Positions 45,235 to 55,605 of a stretch of DNA of 64,000 nt are shown piece by piece. Made by a program: the position numbers and the translations under genes. The notes below the pieces were generated by a model. That model did no database searches and was not told the origin of the DNA. It saw only the letters and a program-made list of their open reading frames with translations. The stretch lies in the NCBI RefSeq assembly GCF_011043555.1, contig NZ_JAAKGS010000001.1, positions 1 to 64,000 on the forward strand. The letters run 5' to 3'. Each line of letters opens with the position of its first letter. Positions within the stretch are counted from its first letter, which is position 1. The stretch is from Sphingobacterium sp. SGR-19. GTDB taxonomy: Bacteria; Bacteroidota; Bacteroidia; Sphingobacteriales; Sphingobacteriaceae.

Positions 45235-46737
45235 ATGGTAAAACGATATGCTGTATTATGGCTTCCTTTTTTATTGACGGATTGGTATACGAAACATAAT
45301 CCCCAATTGGCCGATATACCTGTCGTATTTGCTATGCCCGTGCGGGGTAGAATGTGTGTTACGGCTGTCAACCCGTCAGCAGCTCAGTATGGAGTTACAC
45401 CCAATATGGTGGTTGCCGACGCTAGGGCGGCAATTCCTCAGTTAGAAGTATTACAAGATAAACCGCTACGAAAGGAGAGGTTATTGAAAAGTATGGGGTT
45501 GTGGTGTATGCGATATACGCCTATGGTAAGTGTGGATACGGCAGGTTACTTAATTTTAGATATAACAGGCTGTGCCCACTTATGGGGAGGAGAAGAAACT
45601 TATCTGCAAGAAATTCACCTGCAGTTGAAACAAAGAGGGTATGAAGTTCGGATAGGTATAGCCTCGACTATAGGAGCTGCTTGGGCAATAGCCCGATATG
45701 GACAGCATGGAACTATTATTCGGGACAATGCGCAGCAAGAAATTTTATCTATCATGCCTATAGCTTGTTTACGTTTAGAATCCGATCTTCTTGAACGACT
45801 GAAAAAATTAGGATTTAGAACGGTAGCTAGTGTGATGCAGATACCACCACAGGTATTGAAAAGACGTTTTGGAGAAGACCTGATAAAACGTGTGAGACAA
45901 GCCTTGGGAAAAGAAGAAGAGTTTATCGCGCCATTAAAACCAGTTATTCCTTACGCTGAACGGCTTCCTTGTCTGGAACCTATCAAGACGGCAAAAGGTA
46001 TTGAAATGGCGATAGAAAAACTGTTGGATATGTTGTGCAAACGCTTGATAGGCGAGGGGAAAGGCCTGCGCAAAGCTAAGTTATCCTGTTATCGTGTAGA
46101 CGGAAAGGTAAAGTATATAGAGATTGGTACAAACCGCGCTTCTGCACATGTAAAACATCTTGCTGGTTTATTTAAACAAAAGATACCAACGATAGCGCCG
46201 GGATGGGGAATTGAAGTTTTTGTATTAGAAGCTCCTAAAGTTGAGGACGCGGTACCCGTTCAAGAGTTGTTATGGAGTGGAGAAGGGAGTTTAGATAATG
46301 ATGCATTGGCAGAATTACTAGATAGGTTTAAAGGGAGAGATGTTACATGTCGCATAAATCGTTTTTTGCCGGATGAACATTATTGGCCGGAACGTTCCAT
46401 CAAGCTAGCTGGCTGCTTGACGGAGAAACGAACTACCGCATGGCGTACAGACCGCCCTCGTCCGACGCGATTGCTAGATCCACCTCATCCTATTGAAGTA
46501 AGTGCACCCATTCCGGATTATCCTCCGATGTTGTTCCGTTATAAAGAAAAGGTGCATCTTATTAAAAAAGCAGACGGCCCGGAGCGAATAGAACGGGAAT
46601 GGTGGATCGAACAGGGAGAGCATCGGGATTATTACTATGTAGAAGATGATAAAGGAAGGAGATATTGGTTATTTCGTTTAGGGCATTATCAAGGAGATCG
46701 TTCTTCGAATTGGTATTTGCATGGATTTTTTGCGTAG
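45235..46737 (+). CDS. imuB: ImuB, catalytically deficient Y-family polymerase
   Basis: The 500-residue Y-family polymerase-like protein lacks the catalytic carboxylates. The N-terminal position of the first metal-binding Asp reads LWLPFLL, and the SIDE motif is VSVDT, with T for E. These losses are typical of ImuB, which acts as a scaffold that binds the sliding clamp and DnaE2. The long C-terminal region (from about 330) holds the interaction sites. It is placed between imuA and dnaE2. Confidence 0.88.
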   Translation: MVKRYAVLWLPFLLTDWYTKHNPQLADIPVVFAMPVRGRMCVTAVNPSAAQYGVTPNMVVADARAAIPQLEVLQDKPLRKERLLKSMGLWCMRYTPMVSVDTAGYLILDITGCAHLWGGEETYLQEIHLQLKQRGYEVRIGIASTIGAAWAIARYGQHGTIIRDNAQQEILSIMPIACLRLESDLLERLKKLGFRTVASVMQIPPQVLKRRFGEDLIKRVRQALGKEEEFIAPLKPVIPYAERLPCLEPIKTAKGIEMAIEKLLDMLCKRLIGEGKGLRKAKLSCYRVDGKVKYIEIGTNRASAHVKHLAGLFKQKIPTIAPGWGIEVFVLEAPKVEDAVPVQELLWSGEGSLDNDALAELLDRFKGRDVTCRINRFLPDEHYWPERSIKLAGCLTEKRTTAWRTDRPRPTRLLDPPHPIEVSAPIPDYPPMLFRYKEKVHLIKKADGPERIEREWWIEQGEHRDYYYVEDDKGRRYWLFRLGHYQGDRSSNWYLHGFFA

Positions 46738-46746
46738 GAGAAGATC

Positions 46747-49700
46747 ATGGGATATATAGAATTGCAAGTAACCAGTAATTTTAGTTTTCTTCGAGGTGCA
46801 TCCCATCCCGAAGAGCTAGTGAAACAAGCGGCATCGTTAGGTTATGAAGCTATAGCTGTTGCGGATAGAAATAGTTTGGCAGGCGCTGTGCGTGCCCATG
46901 TGGCGGCACGAAAACATCAGATACGTTTTATCCTAGGTTGCCGTTTGGATCTATTGGATGGACCTGGCTTATTGGCATATCCGAAGAATAAGAGAGGTTA
47001 TAGTAAATTGTGTAGCTTGTTGACAACGGGGAACTTGCGGACGGAAAAAGGAAAATGTCATCTTTACCAAGCGGATGTATACATCCATAAAGAAGATTTA
47101 CTGTTTATCATTGTACCACCGACCACACTTTCGGATAATTTTGAGTTAGATGCGGCTTTTATGGAAAGTGCGGCTGCGTATGCTGCCCATTTGAAAGGGC
47201 AAATTTATCTGGGATTATCCCGCACTTATCAAGGGAATGATACCAAACGACTGTTTCTTCTGTATGATTTAGCCGAATGGCTTCATATCCCTGTGGTAGC
47301 CTTAGGTGATGTCCATTATCATATTCCGGAACGTCGTGAATTGCAGGATATCCTGACTTGTGTCCGTGAAAAATGTACGATATATACGGCAGGCTTTCGC
47401 TTGCACTCCAATGCCGAACGGTATCTAAAACCACAGGAAGAAATGGAACGTTTGTTTGCGCCCTATCCGGAGGCATTGGAACATACCATCCGAATAGCCG
47501 ATGCGTGCCGTTTTTCGTTAGATGAGCTGGAATATGTCTACCCAGAAGAACTTACGCAGGAGGGGCGTACACCACAGGAAGAATTAGAACTATGGGTATG
47601 GCAGGGAGCAAAAAAACTTTTTAATGAAGCGGAATTAGAGAAGCATGCACCTACCATACAAATGGAGCTAGACTTTATCCGACGAAAAAACTATGCGTCC
47701 TATTTTTTGACGGTATATGATTATGTGCGTTTTGCCCGTGAACGTGGTATCTTATGTCAGGGGCGTGGTTCGGCGGCAAATTCCATTGTATGTTATTGCC
47801 TGGAAATCACATCGGTTAATCCTACTGATATAAAGTTGTTGTTTGCTCGATTCATGTCAGATGCACGAGACGAACCGCCCGATATTGATGTCGATTTTGA
47901 ACATGAACGAAGGGAGGAAGTTATCCAGTATATCTATGAGAAATACGGTCGGGATCGAGCCGCTATTGTTGCGACGGTGACACAAGAACGTGCGAAAGGG
48001 GCTTTACGGGATGTAGGCAAGGCTATGGGGTTATCTATGGATGCGCTCAGCAGGTTATCCCGAACGATTGGTTCACACTGGGATAGTGCTTTGGAGCCTG
48101 ACCGGTTTAAGGAGCATGGGTTCCATGTTGAAGATCCACACTTCCGCAAAATATTGGAATTGGCCGAGCAGCTGATTGGATTTCCAAGGCAGCTAGGGCA
48201 ACACACGGGTGGTTTTGTTATTACGCAAGGCAAAATTCATGAGTTATGTCCTATTATTCCCGCTCGAATGGAGGAACGTACTAATCTAGAATGGAACAAA
48301 GACGATTTGGAAGCGTTGGGATTCCTTAAAGTGGATGTGTTGGGATTGGGTATGCTGACCTGTATCCGCAAAGGGTTTGACCTGATAAAAAGACATTATG
48401 GTGATGAACTAACGTTGACGAGTATGGGCACGGAAGACAAAAAAGTCTATGATATGATCAGTCTAGCGGATACCTTGGGTGTATTCCAGATTGAAAGCCG
48501 GGCACAGATGTCTATGTTACCTCGCTTGAAACCTAACTGTTTTTATGATTTGGTTATTGAAGTGGCTATCGTGAGGCCTGGCCCCATTCAAGGGGATATG
48601 GTGCACCCTTATCTGCGGAGACGAAACGGAGAAGAGGCAATAGACTACCCGTCAGAAGAAATTAAAGGTATCTTGGAACGAACAAAAGGGGTTCCGTTAT
48701 TTCAGGAACAGGCGATGGAAATTGCTATCGTGGCCGCAGGCTTTACACCGGCTGAAGCCGACGCGCTGCGGCGTAGTATGGCAACTTTTAAATCGAAAGG
48801 AGAAGTGAGTTACTTCCGTGATAAAATGGTAAATGGCATGCTGGCTAATGGATACAAGGAAGAATTTGCACAACGTGTTTTTCGGCAACTGGAAGGCTTC
48901 GGTAGCTATGGTTTCCCGGAAAGCCATGCGGCTTCTTTCGCGCTGCTTGTATATGTATCGAGCTGGATAAAGTGTTATTACCCTGATGTGTTTGCTGCTG
49001 CTTTGCTAAATAGTCAGCCCATGGGTTTTTACCAGCCAGCTCAAATTATCATCGATGCGCGTAAGAACGGTGTAGAAGTATTGCCCGTAGATATAAACCA
49101 CTCTTTTTGGGATAATACATTGGAAGGGGAGTTTGGGATATGTCCGCATAAGTTAAGGTTAGGCTTTAGACAGGTTAAAGGTTTAAAAGAGGAAAATATC
49201 GAGAAATTAATTCAATGCCGTCATAAACATTATACACGGGTGGATCAATTGGCGGATATACTGTCTATGTTTACATTAGAAAGGCTTGCAGATGCCGACG
49301 CGTTTCGGTCTATAGGTTTGGATCGCCGACAAGCATTGTGGGAAGTTGCCGCGGTACAAGACAGACAAATTGCTTTGTTTAAAGGACAGGAGACATCAAA
49401 TCCGCAGGAAAAACAGATTCGTTTGCCCTTTATGTCCGAAAGTGAACATGTGGTGCAGGATTATGCAACAACAGGGCTATCTATCAAGGCGCATCCGGTA
49501 TCTTTTTTAAGAAAGAAGCTGGACTTATTGCACGTACTGCCTACCGATAAATTACCACTTTTAAAAAACGGAATGCCGGTTAAAGTCTGTGGCCTCATTA
49601 CCGTACGGCAGCGGCCCGGAACAGCCAAAGGCGTACTGTTCGTAACCATTGAAGACGAGACAGGTTTTGCCAATCTGGTACTTTGGGGAAAGGTATTTGA

Positions 49701-49887
49701 AAAATATCGTCGGGAGATATTGCAAGCTAAACTCTTGATGGTGACTGGACATATACAAGTAGAAGAACGCGTCATCCATGTTGTAGTGCAACAGTGTTTT
49801 AATCTAAATAATTGGTTGTTAGATCTCGAAAATACTCCGGAAGGAACAGCGGAGGGTGTTTTTTATAAAGGAAGAAATTTTAAATAG
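46747..49887 (+). CDS. dnaE2: Error-prone DNA polymerase DnaE2
   Basis: The 1046-residue C-family polymerase is of the DnaE2 (ImuC) type. It has an N-terminal PHP domain (SNFSFLRGASHPEELV), the catalytic aspartates in PDIDVDFEHERREEV, QGRGSAANSIVCY upstream of them, and an OB-fold near the C terminus (GLITVRQRPGTAKGVLFVTIEDETG). It carries out mutagenic synthesis past lesions together with ImuA and ImuB. It is shorter than replicative DnaE1, as expected. Confidence 0.95.
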   Translation: MGYIELQVTSNFSFLRGASHPEELVKQAASLGYEAIAVADRNSLAGAVRAHVAARKHQIRFILGCRLDLLDGPGLLAYPKNKRGYSKLCSLLTTGNLRTEKGKCHLYQADVYIHKEDLLFIIVPPTTLSDNFELDAAFMESAAAYAAHLKGQIYLGLSRTYQGNDTKRLFLLYDLAEWLHIPVVALGDVHYHIPERRELQDILTCVREKCTIYTAGFRLHSNAERYLKPQEEMERLFAPYPEALEHTIRIADACRFSLDELEYVYPEELTQEGRTPQEELELWVWQGAKKLFNEAELEKHAPTIQMELDFIRRKNYASYFLTVYDYVRFARERGILCQGRGSAANSIVCYCLEITSVNPTDIKLLFARFMSDARDEPPDIDVDFEHERREEVIQYIYEKYGRDRAAIVATVTQERAKGALRDVGKAMGLSMDALSRLSRTIGSHWDSALEPDRFKEHGFHVEDPHFRKILELAEQLIGFPRQLGQHTGGFVITQGKIHELCPIIPARMEERTNLEWNKDDLEALGFLKVDVLGLGMLTCIRKGFDLIKRHYGDELTLTSMGTEDKKVYDMISLADTLGVFQIESRAQMSMLPRLKPNCFYDLVIEVAIVRPGPIQGDMVHPYLRRRNGEEAIDYPSEEIKGILERTKGVPLFQEQAMEIAIVAAGFTPAEADALRRSMATFKSKGEVSYFRDKMVNGMLANGYKEEFAQRVFRQLEGFGSYGFPESHAASFALLVYVSSWIKCYYPDVFAAALLNSQPMGFYQPAQIIIDARKNGVEVLPVDINHSFWDNTLEGEFGICPHKLRLGFRQVKGLKEENIEKLIQCRHKHYTRVDQLADILSMFTLERLADADAFRSIGLDRRQALWEVAAVQDRQIALFKGQETSNPQEKQIRLPFMSESEHVVQDYATTGLSIKAHPVSFLRKKLDLLHVLPTDKLPLLKNGMPVKVCGLITVRQRPGTAKGVLFVTIEDETGFANLVLWGKVFEKYRREILQAKLLMVTGHIQVEERVIHVVVQQCFNLNNWLLDLENTPEGTAEGVFYKGRNFK

Positions 49888-50070
49888 CCGCGGGAGAAGT
49901 AATTTTTTCGTTATAAAAAATGCGTGTATTTTTTTGTGGAGAGGTGTAAGTATTAGTCTGTGATTTTTTCAAAATTATTCCCGATTGATAATGGAAATTA
50001 TTTTACTATATTTAAACTGAACTTAATATTTTGATAACAGCTCTATAATAACGTCTTTATTTATTTTACA

Positions 50071-50078
50071 TATGTTTG
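50071..50078 (+). promoter_or_regulatory. -7 box before the ECF sigma gene
   Basis: TATGTTTG matches TAnnTTTG and lies 38 bp before the sigma-factor ATG. No matching -33 TTTG is seen at the right distance. Confidence 0.4.
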
Positions 50079-50115
50079 CGACATCAAAAGTATGAAGCAG
50101 TTATGAATTTAACGT

Positions 50116-50661
50116 ATGAATAAGGTTTTGACAGAGGCGCAGATAAAAATGCTATTTGAGCAATATTACATTGCACTTGTAGAATTTTCATGGCATATTG
50201 TAAAATGCCGAGAAGCTGCGTTAGACATTGTTCAAGATACCTTTGTGAAAATGTTAGAGAAGGCAGAAGAACTTCCTTCTCATGAAAAAGCAATAAAAAG
50301 CTACCTTTATACCGCTGTTCGGAATACAGCTCTCAATTATATCAGGCATCAGAAAGTTCAGAATGAATACCATCAAATCAATCCATGGAATGAGATAGAC
50401 GATACTCGTATTTTAGATGCCATGATTTATGCAGAAACTATTCATAACTTATATAAAGCCATTGAGTCCCTTCCGAAATCTTGTCAGGAAGTCTGTAGAC
50501 TGACGTGGTTGGAGGACAAATCAAATAGGGAAGCAGCCGAATTATGTGGTGTTTCGATCAATACGATAAAAACGCAAAAAAGACGTTCGGTAGAACTTCT
50601 TCGACATAGACTCGCTCCGGTCATGTCCGTACTGAAAAGTTTTGTTTTTATCTTTTTTTAG
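50116..50661 (+). CDS. ECF RNA polymerase sigma factor, FecI-like
   Basis: The 181-residue sigma factor has region 2 at about 13-80 (EAALDIVQDTFVKMLEKAE, AVRNTALNYIRHQK) and region 4 at about 120-170 (SLPKSCQEVCRLTWLEDKSNREAAELCGVS). It starts a FecI/FecR/SusC signalling unit and should switch on the SusC/D locus when its transducer senses substrate. The anti-sigma gene follows after 105 bp. Confidence 0.92.
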   Translation: MNKVLTEAQIKMLFEQYYIALVEFSWHIVKCREAALDIVQDTFVKMLEKAEELPSHEKAIKSYLYTAVRNTALNYIRHQKVQNEYHQINPWNEIDDTRILDAMIYAETIHNLYKAIESLPKSCQEVCRLTWLEDKSNREAAELCGVSINTIKTQKRRSVELLRHRLAPVMSVLKSFVFIFF

Positions 50662-50766
50662 AAAAATTCCTCCCCCCTTTCATCCTTTTTTCATTCATGA
50701 GTGTCTTAGTGTTATATCCCAAGGGATTGGTAGCATAAAGATAAAAAACGATACATAAGAGAACCG

Positions 50767-51924
50767 ATGAATGAAGAATATGTAAAAGCTGCAGAGCTTA
50801 TTTCCAAATATATACAAGGTAATATTTCTGCAGTGGAATACAATGAACTAATGGATATGGTGAAAAAATATCCAACATTGCGTTCGTGGATGACTAACCA
50901 AGATTTACCCTTAGAAGAAATCAATAAAAGGTTTACGGACTATCAAAAAATTGATGTCGAAAAAGATTGGCAATCTGTACGCGAAAAATATCATCATAAC
51001 ACAAGAAGAAAGATCGGGCATAGGACATGGTGGGTAGCCGCAGCTTCCATAGTTATCATTTGCGGAGTAGCTGGAAGTTTCTTTCTTAAAAAACAAGAAG
51101 AGAATAGATTGACGGAAAACGTCGGAAAGACGATGGAGGTGGCTCCGGGAAGAACCCTAGCTACGTTGACCTTATCCGATGGTACCATAACAGTACTGGA
51201 AGAGCAGGAAGAGGATATCATAGTGGATGGCAAGATGATTCTGCCTATCTCGGGTTCAACATTAGATTATCGCACAGCAAAAAATGCAACAATACAACAT
51301 CACAAATTGCAGGTACCCTTAGGAGGAACATACCACCTCCAATTGGCGGACGGAACAAAGGTATGGTTGAATGCCGATTCTGAATTGGAGTTCCCGTCAG
51401 TCTTTGCAGGAGACGAACGAAAAGTAACCGTACGCGGTGAGGCTTATTTTGAGATCGCCAAAGATGTCACTAGGCCATTTAGGGTAAGCGTAGGAAGAAC
51501 CCAGGTAGAGGCTTTAGGAACGGCATTTAATATCAATACGCACCTCTATAAAGAAAAAATTAAAACGATTTTAACAGAGGGTACAATTAAAGTCAGCACA
51601 CCGGAAGATAGTAAAATTATCGAACCAGGTTATGCGGCTGTAAGTGGAAATGGAAATGTTGAAGTTGGGAAAGCCGATCTCGAGGAAGCGTTGGCCTGGA
51701 AAGAAGGCTATTTTTATTTTGATAGTAAACGATTGAAGGAGGTATTGGATGATATTGCCCGTTGGTATAATGTAGAATTGGATATTACAATCCCCCTCCC
51801 TGATAAGAGGTATATCGGTGGAATTAAGAAAAGTGAATCCATTGAGGTTGTCTGCGCTGTATTGAACGACCTGACGCCATACAAAATTACAATAGCGGGG
51901 AAGAAACTCCGTGTTAGAAAATAG
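50767..51924 (+). CDS. FecR-type anti-sigma factor
   Basis: The 385-residue protein has a cytoplasmic N-terminal part, one membrane helix at about 88-107 and a periplasmic FecR domain (VPLGGTYHLQLADGTKVWLNADSELEFPSVF, then VRGEAYFEIA). The C-terminal DUF4974-like end (KEVLDDIARWYNVELDI) is also typical. It holds the ECF sigma factor and is released by contact with the STN domain of the SusC transducer. Confidence 0.93.
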   Translation: MNEEYVKAAELISKYIQGNISAVEYNELMDMVKKYPTLRSWMTNQDLPLEEINKRFTDYQKIDVEKDWQSVREKYHHNTRRKIGHRTWWVAAASIVIICGVAGSFFLKKQEENRLTENVGKTMEVAPGRTLATLTLSDGTITVLEEQEEDIIVDGKMILPISGSTLDYRTAKNATIQHHKLQVPLGGTYHLQLADGTKVWLNADSELEFPSVFAGDERKVTVRGEAYFEIAKDVTRPFRVSVGRTQVEALGTAFNINTHLYKEKIKTILTEGTIKVSTPEDSKIIEPGYAAVSGNGNVEVGKADLEEALAWKEGYFYFDSKRLKEVLDDIARWYNVELDITIPLPDKRYIGGIKKSESIEVVCAVLNDLTPYKITIAGKKLRVRK

Positions 51925-51996
51925 AACTTGTTAAACTAAAAGACAATATAATGATGAGAGAAAAAGAACGATGAAATCAAAAGAAAAGTCGATAAA

Positions 51997-52020
51997 CTGA
52001 GGGTACAGCCATACCCCCAG
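51997..52020. repeat. Hairpin between fecR and susC
   Basis: CTGAGGGTA (51997-52005) pairs with TACCCCCAG (52012-52020), with one mismatch. There is no T-run, so it is more likely a regulatory or processing hairpin than a terminator. Confidence 0.4.
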
Positions 52021-52087
52021 TAGAAAGACTAAAGCTACACTAACTGTATGAATTGTTTTATTTATAACCTTAATCTATAACAAAGGT

Positions 52088-55000
52088 ATGCATAATATCC
52101 GTACGAGACAACGGCGTAGAGACCGTTGTATCTACCTGTCTAAAAAAAATATCCTAGCAATGAAACTAACAATTGCTTTTATGCTAATTGCGACATTACA
52201 CGCTATGTCGACCGGACTTGCGCAGACTGTCACATTGCATTTAAACAACAAATCGCTGGAAACTGCTTTTTCCATCATCAGGCAGCAGACCGGCTACCGT
52301 TTTATTTATCCTGAGGAAGCACTTCGAAACACCAAAAAGGTGCGTGTGAACCTACAAAATGTACCGCTCAAAAATGCGTTGGATAAGCTCACAGAAAACC
52401 AACCTCTGACGTATCAATTGCATGATGGAACGATTGTGGTGAAAGCTGTGCCTAAAACCATAATAAAAAAAGAACGTGTGATAGTTAGACAACAAGCGTC
52501 TAACACGGTGAACGGTTTAGTGACGGATTCCTTAGGAACGCCCCTCTCCGGTGTGTCGGTAGGAGTGAAGGACAACAATAGAATCGGCACAACCACCGAT
52601 CTGAACGGCCGGTATGTGCTGGAAGTGCCTGCAGATGCGGTATTGGTTTTCAGTATGGTCGGATACAATAGGCAGGAAATTCCGGTTAAGGACAGATCTG
52701 TTGTGAACGTGAAGATGCACTACGCTGACAGCGACATAGATGAAGTAGTTGTGGTGGCTTATGGTACACAGAAAAAATCGGAGGTCGTGGGGGCGATGAC
52801 CACGATCAATCCGGATGAGCTTCGGATACCGTCAAGCAACTTGACAACAGCGTTAGCAGGGCGAATTGCCGGCATAATTGCCTACCAACGGAGTGGAGAG
52901 CCTGGACAGGATAATGCGGATTTTTTTATCCGTGGAGTGACCTCTTTCGGAACCGGAAAGGTCGATCCTTTAATCCTCATCGATGGCGTCGAATTTTCCA
53001 CCACCGATTTACGGAATCTACAACCGGATGATATTGCAAGCTTTACCATCATGAAAGATGCGGCATCAACCGCTTTATATGGTGCACGGGGCGCAAATGG
53101 TGTTATATTAGTCACGACGAAAGAGGGAAAAGAAGGACCGGCGAAAATCTCTTTCCGTATCGAAAATTCTATTTCGACACCAACCCAGAATGTGGAGCTT
53201 GCCGATCCCATTACGTATATGCGGTTGCATAACGAAGCGGTGAAAACTCGGGATCCATTAGCCCGATTGCTATATCCCCAAAGTAAAATAGACAATACGA
53301 TAGCGGGAACAAATCCTTATATGTATCCGGCCACGGATTGGCGGAAAGAGCTTTTTCGGGACTATACCATGAACCAGCGTGCCAATTTAAGCGTTAGTGG
53401 AGGAGGGAAAGTCGCCCGTTATTATTTTGCGGGTGCGTTTACGCGGGACAATGGTGTGTTGAAAGTAGGTGGACAAAGTAATTTCAACAACAATATAGAC
53501 CTCAAAAAATACCTTCTACGTTCGAATGTCAACGTTAACCTGACGAAAACAACGGAGGTAGGCGTCCGCATGTATGGTACGTTTGACGAATATACCGGAC
53601 CACTGGACGGTGGTAAAGAAATGTACCAAAATGTCATGCGCAGCAATCCCGTTATGTTTCCCGCTTACTATCCAAAAACGGAACAATACGGCCATCTAGA
53701 ACATATCATGTTTGGGGGATCAAATTTGGGTCGTTATATCAATCCTTACGCAGACATGGTAAAAGGATACCGTGACTATTCCCGTTCGGTGATGATGGCG
53801 CAATTTGAATTGAAACAAAACCTTTCGTTTTTAACAGAGGGACTTTCTTTTCGTGCCATGGCGAATACAAACCGCCAGTCTTATTTCAGTTTATCACGCG
53901 CTTACTCACCGTTTTATTATCAGCCCTCTTATTACGACTCCCAAACCGGAGACTTGACATTACAGGTGCTGAACGAACGGAGCGGAAGTCCCTACCCCGT
54001 TGGAGAGGAATATTTAAGTTTTGATCCCGGATCAAAAACAATAAAATCTGTTTTTTATTTGGAGTCGGCATTGAATTATAACCGTACGTTCCGGGAGAAA
54101 CATGGGATAAGCGCGATGATGGTTTATATTATGCGTCAGGCGCTGGACGCGAATGCGGGTAGTTTACAGCTATCACTCCCAGCCCGAAATATAGGAGTGT
54201 CTGGACGGTTTACCTATAATTATGATAGCCGTTACTCGGCAGAATTTAATTTTGGCTATAACGGATCCGAACGATTTCATACGAACAATAGGTTTGGTTT
54301 TTTCCCGTCGGGAGGAGTAGCCTGGCAGGTGTCGAACGAAAAATTCTGGGAACCTTTTTCGTCCGTTGTACCCTTGTTTAAGTTAAGAGCCACCTACGGA
54401 TTGGTGGGGAATGACGAAATCGGTAGTGCGAACGATCGTTTTTTCTACCTTTCCAACGTCAATATGGATGTGTCTGGGCGAGGAGCTGTATTTGGGACGG
54501 ATTGGAATTATTCCAATAGTGGTGTTTCCGTCAGCCGTTATGAGAATACCGATATTACTTGGGAAATCGCACAAAAGGCAAACTTAGGCGTCGAACTGAA
54601 ACTCTTTAATAAGGTTGGTATACAAGCCGACTTCTTTTCGGAGTATCGAAAGAATATCTTGATGACACGGGCTTTTATTCCAGCGTATATGGGTTTTTCG
54701 GCAGCCATCAGAGCAAATGTCGGTGAGGCATTAGGGCGTGGAATGGATATGTCGGTGGATTATCAGCATAATTTTTCACCAGATTTCTGGATTACAGCAC
54801 GTGGTAATTTTACCTATGCCACGAGTAAGTATAAGGTGAATGAAGAGCCGGAATACGATCCGGAGGTTTGGCGATCAAAAATTGGCTATCCGCTAACCCA
54901 GCGGTGGGGATATATCGCCGAACGTCTATTTGTAGATGATGAGGAAGTGGCTAATTCACCTATACAGAATTTCGGTTTGACACCGACGCGGGGCGGGGAT

Positions 55001-55594
55001 ATTAAGTACCGAGATGTGAATGGCGACGGACAGATTACGCCATTGGACCAAGTGCCTATCGGGAATCCGACACGACCGGAAATTGTATATGGTTTTGGTT
55101 TTTCTACCGGTTTTAAAAACTTTGATTTATCCTGTTTTTTTCAAGGACTGGCACAGGAGTCTTTCTGGATAGATCCCGAGGCCACGGCTCCTTTTACGGC
55201 CTATTATTACGATGATGCTGAACGAAGTTCAGGAATTACTTATAACAACCAATTGTTAAAAGCTTACGCCGATAATCATTGGTCGGAAGATAATGCAAAT
55301 GTCATGGCACTATGGCCTCGGCTTACCACAATGGACCATGCCAACAACATACAATCCAGCACATGGTTTATGCGGAACGGCTCTTTCCTAAGATTGAAAA
55401 ATGCCGAATTTGGTTACACCATTCCGCGATCCAAACTGGAACGTATCGGATTGGAAAGTATTCGCATTTACGCTAGTGGTATCAACTTACTGACGTTAAG
55501 CAGCTTCAAGTTGTGGGATGTCGAAATGGCGGGAAATGGTCTCGGTTACCCTGTGCAGCGGGTATATAACCTAGGTGTTCACGTATCCTTTTAA
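52088..55594 (+). CDS. SusC/RagA TonB-linked outer-membrane transporter with STN domain
   Basis: The 1168-residue outer-membrane TonB-dependent transporter pairs with a SusD lid to import nutrients. After a signal segment (MKLTIAFMLIATLHAMSTGL from residue 25), an STN domain (about 47-118) can signal to FecR. A carboxypeptidase-like domain follows (about 142-215), then the plug starting near DEVVVVAYGTQKKS, and the 22-strand barrel. The barrel contains the SusC hallmark FTIMKDAASTALYGARGANGVILVTTK. The ATG at 52088 gives a basic N-terminal extension; the ATG at 52160 is an alternative start. Confidence 0.95.
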   Translation: MHNIRTRQRRRDRCIYLSKKNILAMKLTIAFMLIATLHAMSTGLAQTVTLHLNNKSLETAFSIIRQQTGYRFIYPEEALRNTKKVRVNLQNVPLKNALDKLTENQPLTYQLHDGTIVVKAVPKTIIKKERVIVRQQASNTVNGLVTDSLGTPLSGVSVGVKDNNRIGTTTDLNGRYVLEVPADAVLVFSMVGYNRQEIPVKDRSVVNVKMHYADSDIDEVVVVAYGTQKKSEVVGAMTTINPDELRIPSSNLTTALAGRIAGIIAYQRSGEPGQDNADFFIRGVTSFGTGKVDPLILIDGVEFSTTDLRNLQPDDIASFTIMKDAASTALYGARGANGVILVTTKEGKEGPAKISFRIENSISTPTQNVELADPITYMRLHNEAVKTRDPLARLLYPQSKIDNTIAGTNPYMYPATDWRKELFRDYTMNQRANLSVSGGGKVARYYFAGAFTRDNGVLKVGGQSNFNNNIDLKKYLLRSNVNVNLTKTTEVGVRMYGTFDEYTGPLDGGKEMYQNVMRSNPVMFPAYYPKTEQYGHLEHIMFGGSNLGRYINPYADMVKGYRDYSRSVMMAQFELKQNLSFLTEGLSFRAMANTNRQSYFSLSRAYSPFYYQPSYYDSQTGDLTLQVLNERSGSPYPVGEEYLSFDPGSKTIKSVFYLESALNYNRTFREKHGISAMMVYIMRQALDANAGSLQLSLPARNIGVSGRFTYNYDSRYSAEFNFGYNGSERFHTNNRFGFFPSGGVAWQVSNEKFWEPFSSVVPLFKLRATYGLVGNDEIGSANDRFFYLSNVNMDVSGRGAVFGTDWNYSNSGVSVSRYENTDITWEIAQKANLGVELKLFNKVGIQADFFSEYRKNILMTRAFIPAYMGFSAAIRANVGEALGRGMDMSVDYQHNFSPDFWITARGNFTYATSKYKVNEEPEYDPEVWRSKIGYPLTQRWGYIAERLFVDDEEVANSPIQNFGLTPTRGGDIKYRDVNGDGQITPLDQVPIGNPTRPEIVYGFGFSTGFKNFDLSCFFQGLAQESFWIDPEATAPFTAYYYDDAERSSGITYNNQLLKAYADNHWSEDNANVMALWPRLTTMDHANNIQSSTWFMRNGSFLRLKNAEFGYTIPRSKLERIGLESIRIYASGINLLTLSSFKLWDVEMAGNGLGYPVQRVYNLGVHVSF

Positions 55595-55605
55595 AATTGT
55601 CAAAA

